Shown: positions 17,130 through 26,356, counted from the first letter of the stretch. The stretch: 64,000 nt of DNA from Prevotella ihumii (GCF_900155655.1 NZ_LT706987.1:2087371-2151370), one strand, 5' to 3'. Notes: generated from the sequence alone by a model not told the origin. Numbers and translations: made by a program.

Positions 17130-18569
17130 ATGAATTATAGTGATTTCTTTCAAATGATTCCAGAGGCAAGTCTTGTTGCCATTCTGATAATCTTGTTTGT
17201 TGCCGATTTTGTTTCGGCAAATACCGAAGAGCGCAAGTGGTTCAATCCGTTGGCTTGTGTTTTGATGCTCGTTAACACCATCGTTTGCTTGTTGCCAATG
17301 GAGGCAGTAACAGCTTTTGGTGGTATGTATGTTACCTCTACGGCAGTCAATGTGATGAAGGCTATCCTCTCTTTGGGTACATTCATCGTTGTATTGCAAA
17401 GCCGTGTGTGGGCAGCAAAGAGCGGAAAAGAAGGCGAGTTCTATATGCTCATTGTTTCTACCCTTTTGGGAATGAATATGATGATGAGCGCTGGCAACTT
17501 CTTGATGTTCTTCCTCGGACTCGAAATGGCATCTGTGCCTATGGCTTGTGCGATAGCTTTCGATAAGTATCGCAACAATTCAGCCGAGGCTGCAGCTAAG
17601 TTTATCATCACCGCAACCTTCTCAAGCGGTGTTATGCTCTATGGTATCAGCTTCATCTATGCAGCTTACGGCACAATGTACTTTAGCGATATTGCTGCAA
17701 GTCTTCAGGCTACACCGCTCACCGTTATGGGTTTGGTGTTCTTCTTCAGTGGTCTTGGCTTCAAGATATCTCTTGTTCCTTTCCACTTCTGGACAGCCGA
17801 TACCTATCAAGGTGCGCCAACCACCGTTACAGGCTACTTGAGCGTTATCTCTAAAGGTGCGGCAGCTTTCACCTTGTTGAGTATTCTTTTCCACGTCTTT
17901 GGTGGAATGATAGCTTACTGGCACGTGTTGATGATGATTGTTATTGCTCTTTCTATCACCATTGCCAACCTCTTTGCTATTCGTCAGAGCGAATTGAAAC
18001 GCTTTATGGCTTTCAGTTCCATCTCACAAGCAGGCTACATTATGTTGGCAACATTGGGCAACGACTGGAACACATCTATCGCTTCGTTGAGCTATTACGT
18101 ACTTATCTATGTGGTAGCCAATATGGCTGTGTTCACCATCATTTCGGTTGTTGAGCAGAACAATGGCGGCAAGACCGAAATTTCAGACTACGATGGTTTC
18201 TATAAAACCAATCCACGTCTAAGTTTCTTGATGACCCTCGCAATGTTCTCTCTCGGTGGTATCCCTCCATTTGCTGGTATGTTCTCTAAGTTCTTTGTCT
18301 TTATGGCAGGCGTTAAGGGTGCAGACATTACCACAACCGAAGGAGCTTGGATTTATGGCATTCTTTTTGTAGCTTTGATTAACACTGTCATCTCGCTCTA
18401 CTACTATCTCCAGATTGTAAAGGCGATGTACATCAATCACAGCGACAACCCAATGCCAACCTTCAAGAGCGATTGCAACACCAAGTTTGCTCTTGCCATC
18501 TGCACTACGGGCATTGTCCTCTTTGGTGTGTGCAGCTTTGTGTACGAATGGATTGCAGCAGCGGTTTAA
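17130..18569 (+). CDS. nuoN: NADH-quinone oxidoreductase subunit N (antiporter-like)
   Basis: A 479-residue proton-pumping subunit and the last gene of the operon. FFLGLEMASVPMACAIAF has the conserved Glu, and VPFHFWTADTYQGAPTTVTG the Lys/His region. A strong terminator follows 33 bp later, so the operon ends here without genes for an NADH-oxidising module. Confidence 0.96.
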   Translation: MNYSDFFQMIPEASLVAILIILFVADFVSANTEERKWFNPLACVLMLVNTIVCLLPMEAVTAFGGMYVTSTAVNVMKAILSLGTFIVVLQSRVWAAKSGKEGEFYMLIVSTLLGMNMMMSAGNFLMFFLGLEMASVPMACAIAFDKYRNNSAEAAAKFIITATFSSGVMLYGISFIYAAYGTMYFSDIAASLQATPLTVMGLVFFFSGLGFKISLVPFHFWTADTYQGAPTTVTGYLSVISKGAAAFTLLSILFHVFGGMIAYWHVLMMIVIALSITIANLFAIRQSELKRFMAFSSISQAGYIMLATLGNDWNTSIASLSYYVLIYVVANMAVFTIISVVEQNNGGKTEISDYDGFYKTNPRLSFLMTLAMFSLGGIPPFAGMFSKFFVFMAGVKGADITTTEGAWIYGILFVALINTVISLYYYLQIVKAMYINHSDNPMPTFKSDCNTKFALAICTTGIVLFGVCSFVYEWIAAAV

Positions 18570-18601
18570 GCCCTGCTTTTTATAACTATAAACTTATTCA
18601 A

Positions 18602-18638
18602 AACTCCCATTGGCTTTGCCGATGGGAGTTTTTTTTGT
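18602..18638 (+). terminator. Rho-independent terminator of the nuo operon
   Basis: AACTCCCATTGG pairs with CCGATGGGAGTT around a short loop, followed by eight T residues. This is one of the clearest terminators in the window. Confidence 0.92.
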
Positions 18639-18706
18639 TTTCACATTATATATATAATCCCAAATCGTTTATTCTATTTCTTCGATATTTGTAAGCTACA
18701 CAACTG

Positions 18707-18910
18707 ATAATCCCAAATCGGTCATTAGCCCGCAAAGGCTTTTTAAAGCGTTTAGATGTTATGCTTTTCTTCGTCTTTGCACCTTATTTTGGCTCTTTTC
18801 GTTTGTTTTTTCAGTTGTTTAGCTCGCTAAACGTCTTCAAAAACAACCAAAAATAGCTCAAAATAAGCTCGCAAATCTCGAAGAAGTCTAACGACCGATT
18901 TGGGATAATC
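18707..18910. repeat. Family L interspersed repeat, copy 2
   Basis: Nearly identical to the copy at 6964-7167 and in the same orientation. The outer bases are GATAATCCC...GGGATAATC instead of TTAAACCC...GGGTTTAA, so both arms changed together. That fits either insertion into a palindromic site or co-varying arms. The right arm CTAACGACCGATTTGGG (18888-18904) is an unoccupied copy of the IS110 target. Confidence 0.85.
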
Positions 18911-19044
18911 CCAAATGAAAAGGACCAAAACAAGTAGTAAAGCCGAAGAAAAGCATCAAACTTAACCGACTATAAACGATATTGCACTCTAATAATAATC
19001 GTTTTAGGATAATATCCTCCGTCTGTTTTCGTTATTCTTAATAG

Positions 19045-19635
19045 ATGAAAATATTTTGCTCCATATTGCTATTTTTTATGTGCTTGACCGTCAATGCTCA
19101 AGTGCCAACCTCTGCTGATGCGTCTTCGTTGCATTTCTTGGGTATTCCTATGAATCTACCTCTCGATGCTTTTGTCGATTCGTTGCACATACGAGGCTTT
19201 AAGGACGGGGCAACCCTTCTTCCCGAATTGCGAAACGAGAATGTTACTTATTTGTCGGGACGATACCAAAAAGTGAATAGCAACATTGCTCTTCACACCA
19301 CCTCTACACAGCAGATAGACACCCTCCGTGTGTATCTCTTGAACGTGAACAACCCCATCTTGAGTTACAAAATTCACAACCACTTTTACCGCACACAATA
19401 CGGTGAACCTATTTTCGATAATTTTTATGATGTGAAACTTGTAGACCGTGAGCCAAAACTCCAGCTCGCTGCCGACCCTTTTATCACCACTTTCAGACTC
19501 ACAGGCGGCATTATGCAGATGGAATTGCGCTACGATGCCCGTCTGCACGACTATCTCTACACTCTTCTTTTTCTTCCCACAGCTAATGCCCAACCCGTGC
19601 TTTCACCCGAAGACGATAGCGTGATAGAGTGGTAG
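19045..19635 (+). CDS. Secreted protein of unknown function
   Basis: 196 residues with a clear signal peptide (MKIFCSILLFFMCLTVNAQ, cleavage after NA). The mature part has no cysteine cluster or recognised catalytic motif. It looks like a small beta-rich periplasmic or exported protein of the Prevotella/Bacteroides type (LHFLGIPMNLPLDAFVDSL at the start of the domain). It is flanked by its own terminator and appears monocistronic. I do not recognise the family. Confidence 0.75.
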   Translation: MKIFCSILLFFMCLTVNAQVPTSADASSLHFLGIPMNLPLDAFVDSLHIRGFKDGATLLPELRNENVTYLSGRYQKVNSNIALHTTSTQQIDTLRVYLLNVNNPILSYKIHNHFYRTQYGEPIFDNFYDVKLVDREPKLQLAADPFITTFRLTGGIMQMELRYDARLHDYLYTLLFLPTANAQPVLSPEDDSVIEW

Positions 19636-19649
19636 GGGGAGAGTAAAGA

Positions 19650-19695
19650 AAAACCGCCATTAAGTTTTACTTTAGTAAGGCTTGATGGCGGTTTT
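19650..19695 (+). terminator. Hairpin terminator after the secreted protein gene
   Basis: AAAACCGCCATTAAG (from 19650) pairs with CTTGATGGCGGTTTT (19681-19695). The ends suit termination on both strands. Confidence 0.8.
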
Positions 19696-19749
19696 GGGGG
19701 AATAATAATGTTGTCAGTGTAGAAATGAGGTAGGCTTAGTTTAGGATGA

Positions 19750-19845
19750 CTATCTTACAACAATCTTTTTCACTTTTCCATCGCTCATTCGCACAATGTT
19801 TATCCCTTTGTGTAGTTGAGTTCGGGCTGTGCCATTGAGGTTATA
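19750..19845 (-). pseudogene. Remnant of a C-terminal sorting domain (type IX secretion-like tail)
   Basis: The minus strand reads YNLNGTARTQLHKGINIVR then SDGKVKKIVVR and a TAG stop. YNLNG...KGI-IV...GKVKK is the pattern of C-terminal domains that direct Bacteroidetes proteins to type IX secretion. A stop codon lies three codons upstream of YNLNG and no longer frame exists, so this is the tail of a lost gene. A piece of repeat arm (GATTTGGGTTTAAC, ~19866-19879) sits directly beside it. Confidence 0.6.
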
Positions 19846-19884
19846 TTATTTCACAGGTGTAGTAGATTTGGGTTTAACAATGTT

Positions 19885-21252
19885 TTATTTTGTTATTTCT
19901 ATTTCAAGGTCGGGAAGGACTTTATGGACGGCAGTAAGTATGTGTGGCATCTTCTTAGAGCTCCATTGGGAATCAATCCAAAGTGGTGGGTGCTTCTCTA
20001 TTTCTATTTTGTGTGCTCTTACCTGTCCATATTTATCTCTTCCGTTTTTTAGGTCGTAGCGTAAAATTCTTAATGTTGTTCCGTTGTAGTTTTGTTGCGC
20101 AAGGGTTTCAAATTCTTTTATTTTTGCCAAACTTTCGTTATATGCAAAGTTTTGGCGTTTGGCAAGTATGCGACAAATCATCTTAATAAATTCTATTTTG
20201 TTGAGCAGGGTACATTCTTTTGCTGTAAAGTCGGGCTCTCCTTTTGTGAAATGAATTGTATAACGTGAGTAATCGCGCGTAGAATTATAGGTTTGTGTGG
20301 CAAGGTGGTACAACTTTTTGAATGTTGCTTGTTCCTCTTCGTCCTCAGCTGTATTCTCCATTGCTTGTATTGCCATTAAGATAAGGTCTTTATTGTTGTT
20401 CCAAAACTCGTTGAGTAGTTTGGTTTCGTTCTCGCTTGTTGCCATAATTGTAATTTGTTTTGTATTTTTGTTGTCTTTTATTTCTGTTATGCTTGGAAAT
20501 GTAAGACAGTTGATGTAATCTTTTATTTTAAATTCGGTCTCTTTAGGAATATCACGCATTAGGCAGGGGGATAGCACTTTATCCATTATCTGCTGATAGT
20601 TTATTTGTATAAAAGCTTTACATTCGCAGTGTGGTTGGTATTCCTCATTATAGCAGAAGTCCAAATCACTATTGGTTATAGGTGAAAGATAGAGGAAGAT
20701 ATTGGTCTTTGCTTTACCTTTTAAGTCTTTTGGAAATTGCGTGTAATACGTATTTGTTTGATTATCGTGTTCGCTTGATAGCACTTTGTTTTCGATGATA
20801 ATATTTATTTCTTCTTCATCTATTTGTATTCTTTCTATAAGAATATCAAGTCGCTTTCTGCTTTCTAAAGTGTATTCTGTTGTTGAAATAGCACGATTTA
20901 GATTATACTTTTGTAGTAAAATATTGTTGATAATGGTGTCAGTCAGTGGACAAACCCCCTTTATCATCAATGCCCTTTGCGCAATTATTTGTAAAAGCAT
21001 TTCTAATGGAAATATACCTAAACCGTGGTGCGAATTAGGGTTAAAGAGCCAAGAGAGGAATGAACTATGTGCAGTTTCGTTACGTGCTACATTTAGTATT
21101 TCGGCTAACGACTTTTGAGCGTAATATTCTTTTAGCTTGTGTACGTTTGCATCTGTATTGTATGCAAGAAGCATTTGCCTTAATGTAGTTTTATCCGCTT
21201 TACTTTCGTGGTCGATTATTTTTAATTGCTTGTTTGATTGTTCTTCAGCCAT
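19885..21252 (-). CDS. PD-(D/E)XK nuclease superfamily protein (PDDEXK_4-like)
   Basis: 455 residues. The N-terminal third has FLSWLFNPNSHHGLG and then RLDILIERIQ...IIIENKV, which supplies the D and ExK residues of the PD-(D/E)XK fold. The spacing fits the PDDEXK_4 group of uncharacterised bacterial proteins. The C-terminal part is helical and unassigned, and no signal peptide is present. The group often appears in variable genome regions and may take part in defence or DNA processing, but no partner genes are next to it here. A minus-strand TATCTTTG box (plus 21293-21300) fits as the promoter. Activity and target are unknown. Confidence 0.75.
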   Translation of the reverse strand: MAEEQSNKQLKIIDHESKADKTTLRQMLLAYNTDANVHKLKEYYAQKSLAEILNVARNETAHSSFLSWLFNPNSHHGLGIFPLEMLLQIIAQRALMIKGVCPLTDTIINNILLQKYNLNRAISTTEYTLESRKRLDILIERIQIDEEEINIIIENKVLSSEHDNQTNTYYTQFPKDLKGKAKTNIFLYLSPITNSDLDFCYNEEYQPHCECKAFIQINYQQIMDKVLSPCLMRDIPKETEFKIKDYINCLTFPSITEIKDNKNTKQITIMATSENETKLLNEFWNNNKDLILMAIQAMENTAEDEEEQATFKKLYHLATQTYNSTRDYSRYTIHFTKGEPDFTAKECTLLNKIEFIKMICRILAKRQNFAYNESLAKIKEFETLAQQNYNGTTLRILRYDLKNGRDKYGQVRAHKIEIEKHPPLWIDSQWSSKKMPHILTAVHKVLPDLEIEITK

Positions 21253-21593
21253 CGTGAATTATGTTTAGATAAGATTTATTGCAATGGACATACAAAGATA
21301 CTGCTTTTTTAATATAATAGGCACTAAATATTTGACATTAGCCAATTTATTGTATCGAAGAAGTAGTTTATGGGTAGGTAATGACGAGTAATTAAATTAA
21401 AATACATTATGGCAAATTGTAATGAAAGTATCTTTAGAGAATTTAGGAAGATGGTGAATGAAAGCTAAATTAATATCAAATGGATAGCGATGTGCGGTAG
21501 ATTATAACTTAATGATTGCTTGTGGCTTACATTATCATATATCGATGGCAAAAAAGAAACCGATAAAATGGAGAGATACTAAAATCTTTTTCT

Positions 21594-21601
21594 TAACTTT
21601 G
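21594..21601 (+). promoter_or_regulatory. TAnnTTTG promoter of ansA
   Basis: TAACTTTG 20 bp before the ATG, implying a leader of only about 13 nt. Confidence 0.6.
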
Positions 21602-21621
21602 CGGTAAAGTTTTATAATCCT

Positions 21622-22677
21622 ATGAAAAGAACAGAGAAAGTTTTATTGATTTACACGGGCGGTACTATCGGAATGGGACGAAACCCCAAAACGGGTGCTT
21701 TAGAACCCTTAGATTTCAATCATTTAGCCGAAAACGTCCCTGAATTTAAGCAAATTCCTACAGAGGTGCACACTTATCAGTTTGTACCTGCTATTGACTC
21801 ATCTAATATGTCGCCAAAGTTTTGGGGCGAGATTGTGAAGATTATTGTTGATAGATACGATATGTATGATGGCTTTGTTATTCTTCACGGTACGGACACT
21901 ATGGCTTACACTGCCTCGGCTTTATCGTTTATGTTCGAAAATCTTACCAAGCCTATTATCCTTACAGGATCGCAGTTGCCTATAGGTCAGCTTCGTACAG
22001 ATGGTAAGGAAAACTTAATGACAAGTATCGAACTTGCTGCTGCTCATCATAAAGACGACACACCAATGGTACCCGAAGTGTGCATCTACTTCAATGGACA
22101 CTTGCTGCGTGGTAATCGTGCAACGAAGCAAAATGCTGATGAATACAATGCTTTCGACTCGTTCAACTATCCGCACCTTTGCGAAGCTGGTGTAAGTTTC
22201 AACTTCAGAAAGCACGCTATATTGATGCCCGACTATTCTAAGCCAATGGTTCCGCATACCAATTTTGATAGCAATGTGTTTGTGTTCTCGCTCTTCCCAG
22301 GTGCAGAGGAAAACATTGTGCGCCACATACTTGATGCGCCAGAGTTGCGAGGTATCGTAATGCGAAGTTTTGGTAGTGGTAATGCGCCATCAATGCCTTG
22401 GTTGATGAAGTTGTTGAAGCAAGCTTCAGGACGTGGCGTGGTAACTGTTAATGTGAGCCAATGTATTAGCGGCCAGGCAGATATGAGCCGTTACGACACG
22501 GGCTATCAGTTGCAAGACGCTGGCGTTATTAGTGGTTTCGACACAACGGTTGAGGCTGCTGTTACCAAACTTATGTTCCTTCAAGGTCAATTTAGCGATA
22601 CCGAACGTGTGCGCGAGTATATGCAACGCTCTATTGCAGGCGAGATAACTATCCCAAATATCGAAAGCTCGCTTTAA
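21622..22677 (+). CDS. ansA: L-asparaginase, type I (cytoplasmic)
   Basis: 351 residues; hydrolyses L-asparagine to aspartate and ammonia. Both active-site threonine regions are present: IYTGGTIGMG near the start and HGTDTMAYTASALSF. There is no signal peptide, matching the cytoplasmic type I group. The stop codon TAA is the first part of the TTTAACCC arm of a family H repeat, so the gene ends exactly where the repeat begins. Confidence 0.93.
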   Translation: MKRTEKVLLIYTGGTIGMGRNPKTGALEPLDFNHLAENVPEFKQIPTEVHTYQFVPAIDSSNMSPKFWGEIVKIIVDRYDMYDGFVILHGTDTMAYTASALSFMFENLTKPIILTGSQLPIGQLRTDGKENLMTSIELAAAHHKDDTPMVPEVCIYFNGHLLRGNRATKQNADEYNAFDSFNYPHLCEAGVSFNFRKHAILMPDYSKPMVPHTNFDSNVFVFSLFPGAEENIVRHILDAPELRGIVMRSFGSGNAPSMPWLMKLLKQASGRGVVTVNVSQCISGQADMSRYDTGYQLQDAGVISGFDTTVEAAVTKLMFLQGQFSDTERVREYMQRSIAGEITIPNIESSL

Positions 22678-22774
22678 CCCAAATCGGTCGTCAGACCAGT
22701 CGGACCAGTCGGACCAGTCGGACCAGTCGGACAAGTCAGACACATCCGACTGGTCTGACGACCGATTTGGGTTT
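22674..22774. repeat. Family H repeat, copy 2
   Basis: Arms TTTAACCCAAATCGGTCGTC and GACGACCGATTTGGGTTTAA flank about seven 9-bp units (GACCAGTCG type on the left, CGACTGGTC type on the right), making one long hairpin. It sits at the ansA stop codon and may act as its terminator. Confidence 0.85.
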
Positions 22775-22924
22775 AAAAAACTTACCCTCAAATTTTTCCT
22801 CTTCGTTGTGTGACGCCTCAATTTAACATTTCAATCTTCAAAATAGCATTGTTCCTTATTTCCTATTTTAAGGTTGAAAACACGCATTGGCTACTAACCG
22901 TGTGTCAAAGTTGGTCTTTGAGAC

Positions 22925-23230
22925 GGCTAAACATATATGTTTGACATTGCCAAAGATGAACTTTGAGGAGGTGAACGATGAACTTTGACCTTTCCAAATC
23001 TCACCAATTGCCCCTTATTTTGTTCATATTTAGTTTTTCATAGATCTGTATTTACTTACTTTTTACAATATGTTTTGCACACCCCTCTTTACTTTTTAGG
23101 TAACCATTTGTATATCAATATATTACGATTGCACACAAATTAGCCCTTATTTTCTGCATAAAACTATTCTTAGTGCAAAATGCGCAAAATATGACGAGTG
23201 TATTTAACATTTGCGTGAGCTATAGCCGAG
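22925..23230. repeat. ACATATATGT / GATGAACTTTG module repeat, copy B, with conserved 3' part
   Basis: TAAACATATATGTTTG, then CCAAAGATGAACTTTG and GATGAACTTTG with a GGAGGTGAA spacer, as in copy A. Downstream, CGATTGCACACAAATTAGCCC and TATTTAACATTTGCG recur near 61390-61480. The 710-bp gap 22780-23490 contains no convincing gene. Confidence 0.6.
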
Positions 23231-23435
23231 AAAGAGAATGATGGAAACGACAAACAGGAGGACAACAGTGTGGGGTATGCAAGAGCTATTCTTTAAACTT
23301 AAAATTCGTTCCTTCTATCAAGAAATTAGAGGAGTTAAAGGGAATTATATTCAAATGCTTACATGCTCTTGCACACATTAAAATCTATTTCAATAGGAGC
23401 TTTCTGATGAATATTTTGGTTAAAGAAAGATGCGT

Positions 23436-23478
23436 ATAGGTTGGTTCTATAAATTACCACCGCATATCGTCATTAAAC
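23436..23478. repeat. Family M left-end fragment joined to a family H/L arm
   Basis: GGTTCTATAAATTACCACCG (left end of family M) runs for about 30 bp and then continues straight into AAACCCAAATCG, the H/L arm. The same join, M left end followed by an H/L-type arm, is seen at 42283-42330. Confidence 0.65.
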
Positions 23479-23490
23479 CCAAATCGAATG

Positions 23491-23916
23491 TTATTTCAAC
23501 AATCTCATAACCCTGTTCACATAACTCTGGGTTGCTTTAATGCTGTAGCGTGTGCCCCCTTTCCACATTCTTATTGCCTTATCAATGCAGTTTGTAGGGT
23601 TGTAGCGTTCCATAAATAAGGTGAACATTTGGATAGATTTATCTTTGTTGTATCTATCGTTTAGGGTAAAGCGGTCAGAGCTGCCTTTACTCTTTAGAAT
23701 GTTATTGCACACGTTTACTAAGCCTGGCGATATTTGGAGTATGCCGATATACTGTCCGTTGCGTGCCTTGGGGTTTCCTCCACTTTCAAGTTTGCTTATG
23801 GCTGTTATAAGCGGAGTCCAATCGAATGTGCTTTTGTTATCACCATTACTTGCTTTAATGTTAAGTGTAACAAGTGTAACTAATAAGCTGAATGTAAGTA
23901 GTTTAATTAATCTCAT
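23491..23916 (-). CDS. Secreted lysozyme/transglycosylase-like protein
   Basis: About 141 residues from the ATG at 23916 (signal peptide MRLIKLLTFSLLVTLVTLN...KAS). The domain has AISKLESGGNPKARNGQYIG followed by LQISPGLV, the pattern of SLT/goose-lysozyme-like folds with the catalytic Glu in KLESGG. The frame is open from 23952, but the extra 12 residues would spoil the signal peptide. It probably cleaves peptidoglycan or lies next to such enzymes functionally. It is short for a complete transglycosylase, yet conserved small versions exist in Bacteroidetes and their phages. Confidence 0.7.
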   Translation of the reverse strand: MRLIKLLTFSLLVTLVTLNIKASNGDNKSTFDWTPLITAISKLESGGNPKARNGQYIGILQISPGLVNVCNNILKSKGSSDRFTLNDRYNKDKSIQMFTLFMERYNPTNCIDKAIRMWKGGTRYSIKATQSYVNRVMRLLK

Positions 23917-23929
23917 CACGTTTATTTTT

Positions 23930-24248
23930 TTGAAACTTATAGCAGTACACAAATGGTGTTCTACTGCGGCACGTTCCTATGTGAGATTGAGTTACCACCG
24001 TGCCTTTGTTTCATATTAACACAACAAAGATAGGGAAAATATGATGAAAAAGGAGTGAAATGTACATATCTTAACGCAAAAAGCGGTTCTTTAAGATAAA
24101 ATATTATAATTCTTTAAATAAGTCTTAAAGTTTCAAAATATATTTGTGAGTTTAACGCATTGATACATTGCGTGTTTCTTACTCTTATTTATAGCATTAG
24201 TTTGTGCTGTTTTCTCTTCTTTTTCTGCTCTTTTAGGGCAGAAATAAA
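23930..24248. other. Intergenic stretch without a recognised gene
   Basis: AT-rich, with a few short palindromic bits but no ORF that looks real on either strand. It separates the lysozyme-like gene from the family L repeat upstream of trmB. Confidence 0.5.
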
Positions 24249-24452
24249 TTAAACCCAAATCGGTCGTTAGACTTCTTCGAGATTTGCGAGCTTATTTTGA
24301 GCTATTTTCGTTTGTTTTTGAAGACGTTTAGCGAGCTAAACAACTGAAAAAACAAACGAAAAGAGCCAAAATAAGGTGCAAAGACGAAGAAAAGCATAAC
24401 ATCTAAACGCTTTAAAAAGCCTTTTGCGGGTTAATGACCGATTTGGGTTTAA
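24249..24452. repeat. Family L interspersed repeat, copy 3 (inverted orientation)
   Basis: The reverse complement of copies 1 and 2, with arms TTAAACCCAAATCGGTCG and GACCGATTTGGGTTTAA. It ends 41 bp before the trmB promoter. Presence in both orientations shows the sequence is a dispersed element and not a gene-specific leader. Confidence 0.85.
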
Positions 24453-24492
24453 TTATCGGAGTATGGTTGTCGGCAAAACAAAAATATTTGTT

Positions 24493-24500
24493 TAACTTTG
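24493..24500 (+). promoter_or_regulatory. TAnnTTTG promoter of trmB
   Basis: TAACTTTG ends nine bases before the ATG at 24509. A transcript starting ~7 nt downstream would be nearly leaderless, and this rules out the more upstream start at 24434. Confidence 0.6.
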
Positions 24501-24508
24501 CAACCATT

Positions 24509-25300
24509 ATGAGCAAAGGAAAGTTACAGAAGTTTGCAGAGATGGAAACATTTAAGAATGTTTTCCAATATCCATACGGCGTGATAAGTGAAGTGCCTTT
24601 TGAGATGAAGGGGCATTGGCGTGAGCAGTATTTCCACAACGACAATCCTATTGTATTGGAGTTGGGTTGTGGCAAAGGCGAGTACACGGTAGGTTTGGCA
24701 CGTGTTTATCCCAATATCAATTTTATAGGGGTCGACATTAAGGGCGCACGCATTTATACGGGAGCTAAGCAAGCCTTGGAGGAAGGATTGGATAATGTGG
24801 CTTTCTTGCGAACGAGTATTGAGATTATCGACCGCTTCTTTGCAAAAGACGAGGTGCAGGAGATATGGCTTACTTTCTCAGACCCTCAGATGAAGAATGT
24901 ACACAAGCGATTGTCGTCCACCTTTTTCCTCAATCGTTACCGCAACTTCTTGATAGACGGAGGACTGGTACATCTAAAGACCGACTCTAATTTTCTCTTT
25001 ACTTACACCACATACCTTGTAGAACGCAACAAGTTGCCTTTGCTTTTCCGCACCGAAGACTTGTATAGCAACGAAACAAATGGCGTGCAAGCAAGCGATT
25101 TCGATGAGCGTACAAAGGAGATACTTGGTATTCACACGTATTACGAAAACCAGTGGATAGAGCGTGGATTGAATATAAAGTATATGAAATTTAGCCTTCC
25201 TACAGCAGGAGTGTTGGAAGAACCCGAAGTGGAGATAGAGCTTGACGACTATCGTTCATTCAAGCGCACAAAGCGAAGTGGGAAGAATAAGGCGTTTTAA
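24509..25300 (+). CDS. trmB: tRNA (guanine-N7-)-methyltransferase
   Basis: 263 residues from the ATG at 24509; methylates G46 of tRNA using S-adenosylmethionine. Motif [18 protein letters not shown] binds the cofactor. [16 protein letters not shown] and [19 protein letters not shown] (catalytic Asp region) follow. The C-terminal tail is basic ([10 protein letters not shown]), suiting RNA binding. The open frame reaches back to 24434, but that part is read from the family L arm. Confidence 0.93.
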   Translation: MSKGKLQKFAEMETFKNVFQYPYGVISEVPFEMKGHWREQYFHNDNPIVLELGCGKGEYTVGLARVYPNINFIGVDIKGARIYTGAKQALEEGLDNVAFLRTSIEIIDRFFAKDEVQEIWLTFSDPQMKNVHKRLSSTFFLNRYRNFLIDGGLVHLKTDSNFLFTYTTYLVERNKLPLLFRTEDLYSNETNGVQASDFDERTKEILGIHTYYENQWIERGLNIKYMKFSLPTAGVLEEPEVEIELDDYRSFKRTKRSGKNKAF

Positions 25301-25337
25301 TAGTGGCTTTTTATTGCTAAGGGCTTTATAAACGACA

Positions 25338-25410
25338 GATAATTCGGACGAGTCGGACGAGTCGGACAGGTCGGACAGGTCTGACTTGTCCGACCTGTCT
25401 GAATTATTTA
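25338..25410. repeat. Family H repeat, copy 3 (short arms)
   Basis: Nine-bp units GACGAGTCG/GACAGGTCG then GACCTGTCT, bounded by ATAATTCGGAC and GTCTGAATTATT instead of the usual AACCC arms. It lies between the converging trmB and the secreted protein gene, and could terminate both. Confidence 0.75.
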
Positions 25411-25417
25411 AAAGTCT

Positions 25418-26356
25418 TTACCAATTCTTTGAAACAATCTTTTGTTCTCCATCAATTTTTAAGTCCATGCCCATCAACTTTACAGCAGCATTGGTTGATG
25501 ATGTGCTTACCCACCCATTAGGTTGGTAGTCTGCTATTTCTTTGCTTGTGAAGTAGAGGTTAGTCATACCCATTTGTTTCATTTGTCCCCAACCCATTTC
25601 TATTTGTGATTTAGCAGTTTCGGCGTCCATGCCCATCTTCTGCATATTTGATATTATCATCTGCTTTACCTCGTTTTCGGTCATATCACCTTTGGTGTCG
25701 CCTTGCAAGGTAGTTACATTGCCTGTAGTGGTAAGGGTGTAGGTTGTTTTGCCTTTTACACCCTGTTGGAAGGTTCGTGTTTCCACATCTCCCGTCTTTA
25801 TCGTCTTGCCATAGAACGAGAATATGCTATTGTTGGTTATAAAACTGATAACATTTTCTTCGCTCAGTTGGTCGCCTAATGCCATTATTGCTGTAGCTTT
25901 TGGCATAACCTGTTCGAGCATAGGGTTCTTTTTGTACATTTCGTCAAGGTCGGCTATGGCATGTTTGCTGGTTGTTTCTATCACTGCATCGTAGTTTTCT
26001 ATCTTGGTTATCTTGCCGTTAGCATCGGTGAGGAACACGATAGGTTGGTTAAGCATATATTTGAAGTTTTGCACTCCGTTTTGTTGCATCACCATTTCAT
26101 CGCCTTTAGTGTCAACATTGGTAAAGGTTGACTCTATTTTAAATCCCTTATTGCTCTTATCTAATACCACATAACGTTGTGTTAAGTCCATAGAAGCCTC
26201 TTTTCTTCCACCTCCCATAGGCAAGTCCATCTTAAAGTTATAGGCTGATTGATAGATGGTTGAGTCGCCTTTGTTGAAGTTAGCTTTAATGCTTGTTTGT
26301 GCATTTACTACAATTGCAGCGCTGCAAAGCATTGCTGATAAAATGAATGTTTTCAT
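25418..26356 (-). CDS. Secreted protein, possibly DUF6263 family
   Basis: 312 residues with a signal peptide (MKTFILSAMLCSAAIVVNAQ). The body is a beta-rich periplasmic type with FNKGDSTIYQSAYNFKMDL near the start, repeated 'GNVTTLQGDTKGDMT' style strands and a conserved C-terminal region around VSTSSTNAAVKLMGMDL. The overall pattern resembles DUF6263 proteins of Bacteroidetes, but I rate that assignment as moderate. Function unknown. A minus-strand TACTTTTG box at plus 26391-26398 is the likely promoter. Confidence 0.7.
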   Translation of the reverse strand: MKTFILSAMLCSAAIVVNAQTSIKANFNKGDSTIYQSAYNFKMDLPMGGGRKEASMDLTQRYVVLDKSNKGFKIESTFTNVDTKGDEMVMQQNGVQNFKYMLNQPIVFLTDANGKITKIENYDAVIETTSKHAIADLDEMYKKNPMLEQVMPKATAIMALGDQLSEENVISFITNNSIFSFYGKTIKTGDVETRTFQQGVKGKTTYTLTTTGNVTTLQGDTKGDMTENEVKQMIISNMQKMGMDAETAKSQIEMGWGQMKQMGMTNLYFTSKEIADYQPNGWVSTSSTNAAVKLMGMDLKIDGEQKIVSKNW

